NCBI GenBank assembly: GCA_947166165.1
Contig: CAMVDK010000126.1
Coordinates: 1-9,160, forward strand
From: an uncultured Porphyromonadaceae bacterium
GTDB lineage: Bacteria > Bacteroidota > Bacteroidia > Bacteroidales > Muribaculaceae
DNA length: 9,160 nt
Reading direction: 5' to 3'
The notes under the pieces are model-generated. The model ran no database searches and had not been told where the DNA came from. It saw only the letters and a list, made by a program, of their open reading frames with translations. A program made the translations under genes and the position numbers. Of this stretch, positions 8,262-9,160 are shown in pieces (position 1 is the stretch's first letter; every line of letters begins with the position of its first letter).

Positions 8262-8975
8262 ATGAACAAATCAACCATTTTTGCACTGCTGCTCGCGCTT
8301 CTCGCGCTGAGCGCCACAGCCACCGAGTACACCGGCACAATGACCATCGACGACGGCAACGGACAAGTGAGCCAGGACAACGTCGTGGTCAACATGGTCC
8401 AGAACGACGACGGCACCTACACCGCCACCATGACCCAGTTGCGGTTCAACATCGCTGGCCAAGAAATGGGCCTGCCGCCCATGACCTACAGCAACCTCAC
8501 CGGCACACCCGACGACGAAGGCTACATCAACGTGCACGGCGAGAAGACCCTGCGCGTGGGCGACCTCATCGGCGTGGAGAGCATGATTCCCGACTTCGCA
8601 CAGGCCTTCGCGCAGACCATTCTCGACAAGACCTTCCCGCTCACCTTCGACGCCCGCTTCAACGACTACGAACTCACCGCGCAGGCCCACTTCGACATCA
8701 ACGTCACCATCAACATCCCCTTCCTCGGCCCCATCACCATCACCGACGTGAGCGTCAACGGCAACTACTACGGCACCGCTCCCCAGTCCGAGTACACCCC
8801 CGGCGACGTCAACGGCGACGGAGTCATCGACATCGACGACGTCAACCTCATCATCAACCGCATCCTCGGCCTCAACCCCGGCGTTGAGTTCAAAGGCTCC
8901 GGCGACATCAACGGCGACAGCGCCATCGACATCGACGACGTCAACCTCATCATCAACCGCATCCTCAACCCCTGA
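8262..8975 (+). CDS. Secreted calycin-like domain protein with C-terminal dockerin
   Basis: This 237-residue protein begins with MNKSTIFALLLALLALSATA, a signal peptide probably cut before T21, which supports the ATG at 8262. Residues about 23-178 resemble the Bacteroidetes calycin-like family (PF13944 type). It opens with YTGTMTIDDGNGQ, followed by NDDGTYTATM, and shows the alternating beta-strand pattern of a lipocalin-like barrel; recognition is by eye. Residues 181-237 are a dockerin with loops DVNGDGVIDIDD (D182) and DINGDSAIDIDD (D215), each followed by the identical helix VNLIINRIL. Position 6 of the second loop is Ser instead of Gly. Codon third positions are almost uniformly C, more so than in the upstream genes. 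The barrel's ligand and the function are unknown. The shared dockerin tail suggests it acts at the same place as the two large proteins. Terminators flank the gene, so it may be an independent unit, though no promoter is evident. Confidence 0.88.
   Translation: MNKSTIFALLLALLALSATATEYTGTMTIDDGNGQVSQDNVVVNMVQNDDGTYTATMTQLRFNIAGQEMGLPPMTYSNLTGTPDDEGYINVHGEKTLRVGDLIGVESMIPDFAQAFAQTILDKTFPLTFDARFNDYELTAQAHFDINVTINIPFLGPITITDVSVNGNYYGTAPQSEYTPGDVNGDGVIDIDDVNLIINRILGLNPGVEFKGSGDINGDSAIDIDDVNLIINRILNP
8825..8966 (+). repeat. 43-bp perfect direct repeat, two copies 99 bp apart, inside the dockerin of the calycin-like gene
   Basis: Positions 8825-8867 and 8924-8966 are identical base for base. They encode IDIDDVNLIINRIL in each dockerin half. 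The first base before each copy and the first base after each copy differ. The dockerin halves of the two large paralogues have the same 33-residue spacing but are not identical at the DNA level. Confidence 0.9.
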
Positions 8976-8992
8976 GCAAAGCGGAAGATTGA

Positions 8993-9064
8993 CCAGTTAT
9001 TCTAGTTCAACTAGTTTCTCTAGTTCAACTAGATGATCTAGAACTTCTAGAAAATCTAGAAAAA
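8993..9064. repeat. Array of eight 9-bp units with CTAG at a fixed 9-bp period
   Basis: CTAG occurs at 9002, 9011, 9020, 9029, 9038, 9047 and 9056, exactly 9 bp apart. The five-base spacers are TTCAA, TTTCT, TTCAA, ATGAT, AACTT, AAAAT and AAAAA. A degenerate first unit, CCAGTTATT, sits in phase at 8993. Units 2-3 and 4-5 (CTAGTTCAA plus CTAG) and CTAGAACTT plus CTAG are 13-nt palindromes except for the centre base. Spacers are T-rich on the left and A-rich on the right, giving the whole block approximate dyad symmetry. GC content of 9001-9060 is 19/60, against over 60% in neighbouring coding DNA. No function is assigned. Confidence 0.9.
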
Positions 9065-9071
9065 CCCAAAA

Positions 9072-9105
9072 AATCCCATTGGCTCCCCGTTGAGCCAATG
9101 GGATT
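9072..9105. terminator. Bidirectional rho-independent terminator
   Basis: A perfect 14-bp stem (9072-9085 with 9092-9105, AATCCCATTGGCTC against GAGCCAATGGGATT) has a 6-nt loop. On the plus strand it is followed by an interrupted U-tract (TTCTTTGCTTT). On the minus strand it is followed by an unbroken T-run (complement of the A-run at 9068-9073), then GGG and another T-run. It can serve the calycin-like gene and also a convergent minus-strand gene to the right of the window. Confidence 0.85.
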
Positions 9106-9160
9106 CTTTGCTTTGGAGGTGGGTTGAAAAAGCGCGCGGCGGAGCGCGATTGGGGTCACT
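9106..9160. other. Window edge with no assignable gene
   Basis: I see no gene start, promoter or complete coding frame here. A TGA read on the minus strand at 9156-9158 could be the stop of a convergent gene beyond the window, which would fit the bidirectional terminator, but nothing else supports it. A short GC-rich inverted repeat (CGCGC and GCGCG, about 9133-9149) is present. Confidence 0.3.

Noticed and set aside
8993..9064. CRISPR array
   Set aside because: The units are 9 bp with 5-bp variable parts, far shorter than CRISPR repeats and spacers, and there are no cas genes.
8993..9124. Array read as a leucine-rich peptide (Leu every third residue in the CTA frame, on either strand)
   Set aside because: The 9-bp period is a multiple of three, so one frame stays open automatically. 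The plus-strand frame has no start codon before the array, and neither strand shows coding character outside it.

Overview
The window looks like a piece of a Bacteroidales genome, probably a gut lineage such as Muribaculaceae or Prevotellaceae (inference from protein families; genus not determinable). It holds four large same-strand genes for exported, surface or extracellular proteins. The clues are a BspA-type leucine-rich-repeat protein with a tail like a type IX secretion (T9SS) sorting domain, two gingipain-adhesin-like multidomain proteins, a Bacteroidetes-type calycin-like protein, and start codons without Shine-Dalgarno sequences. Coding DNA is GC-rich with mostly G or C at third codon positions. 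This creates many long but spurious ORFs in other frames and on the minus strand.

Layout: (1) positions 1-1474 hold a 5'-incomplete BspA-like LRR gene whose reading frame breaks near position 57. (2) Positions 1489-1534 are a rho-independent terminator. (3) Positions 1552-4830 and 4900-8181 are two tandem paralogues of 1092 and 1093 residues. Each has a signal peptide, a beta-propeller-like region, Ig/FN3-like domains, two jelly-roll domains of the choice-of-anchor J/cleaved-adhesin type, and a C-terminal dockerin type I module. A 12-bp hairpin lies between them. (4) Positions 8193-8236 are a very strong terminator. (5) Positions 8262-8975 encode a small secreted protein with a calycin-like domain and a dockerin. 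(6) Positions 8993-9064 are an AT-rich array of eight 9-bp units, seven of which begin with CTAG exactly every 9 bp. (7) Positions 9072-9105 are a bidirectional terminator. The last 50 bases hold nothing I can assign.

The three downstream genes share a dockerin tail with two EF-hand-like loops 33 residues apart, whereas the LRR gene ends in a T9SS-like tail. A plausible reading (inference) is a set of secreted surface proteins that use calcium-loaded dockerins for assembly or attachment. No cohesin, enzyme domain or regulator is present in the window to test this. The most unusual non-coding structure is the 9-bp CTAG array after the last gene. The placement of hairpins only 22-31 nt before each start codon is also unusual.
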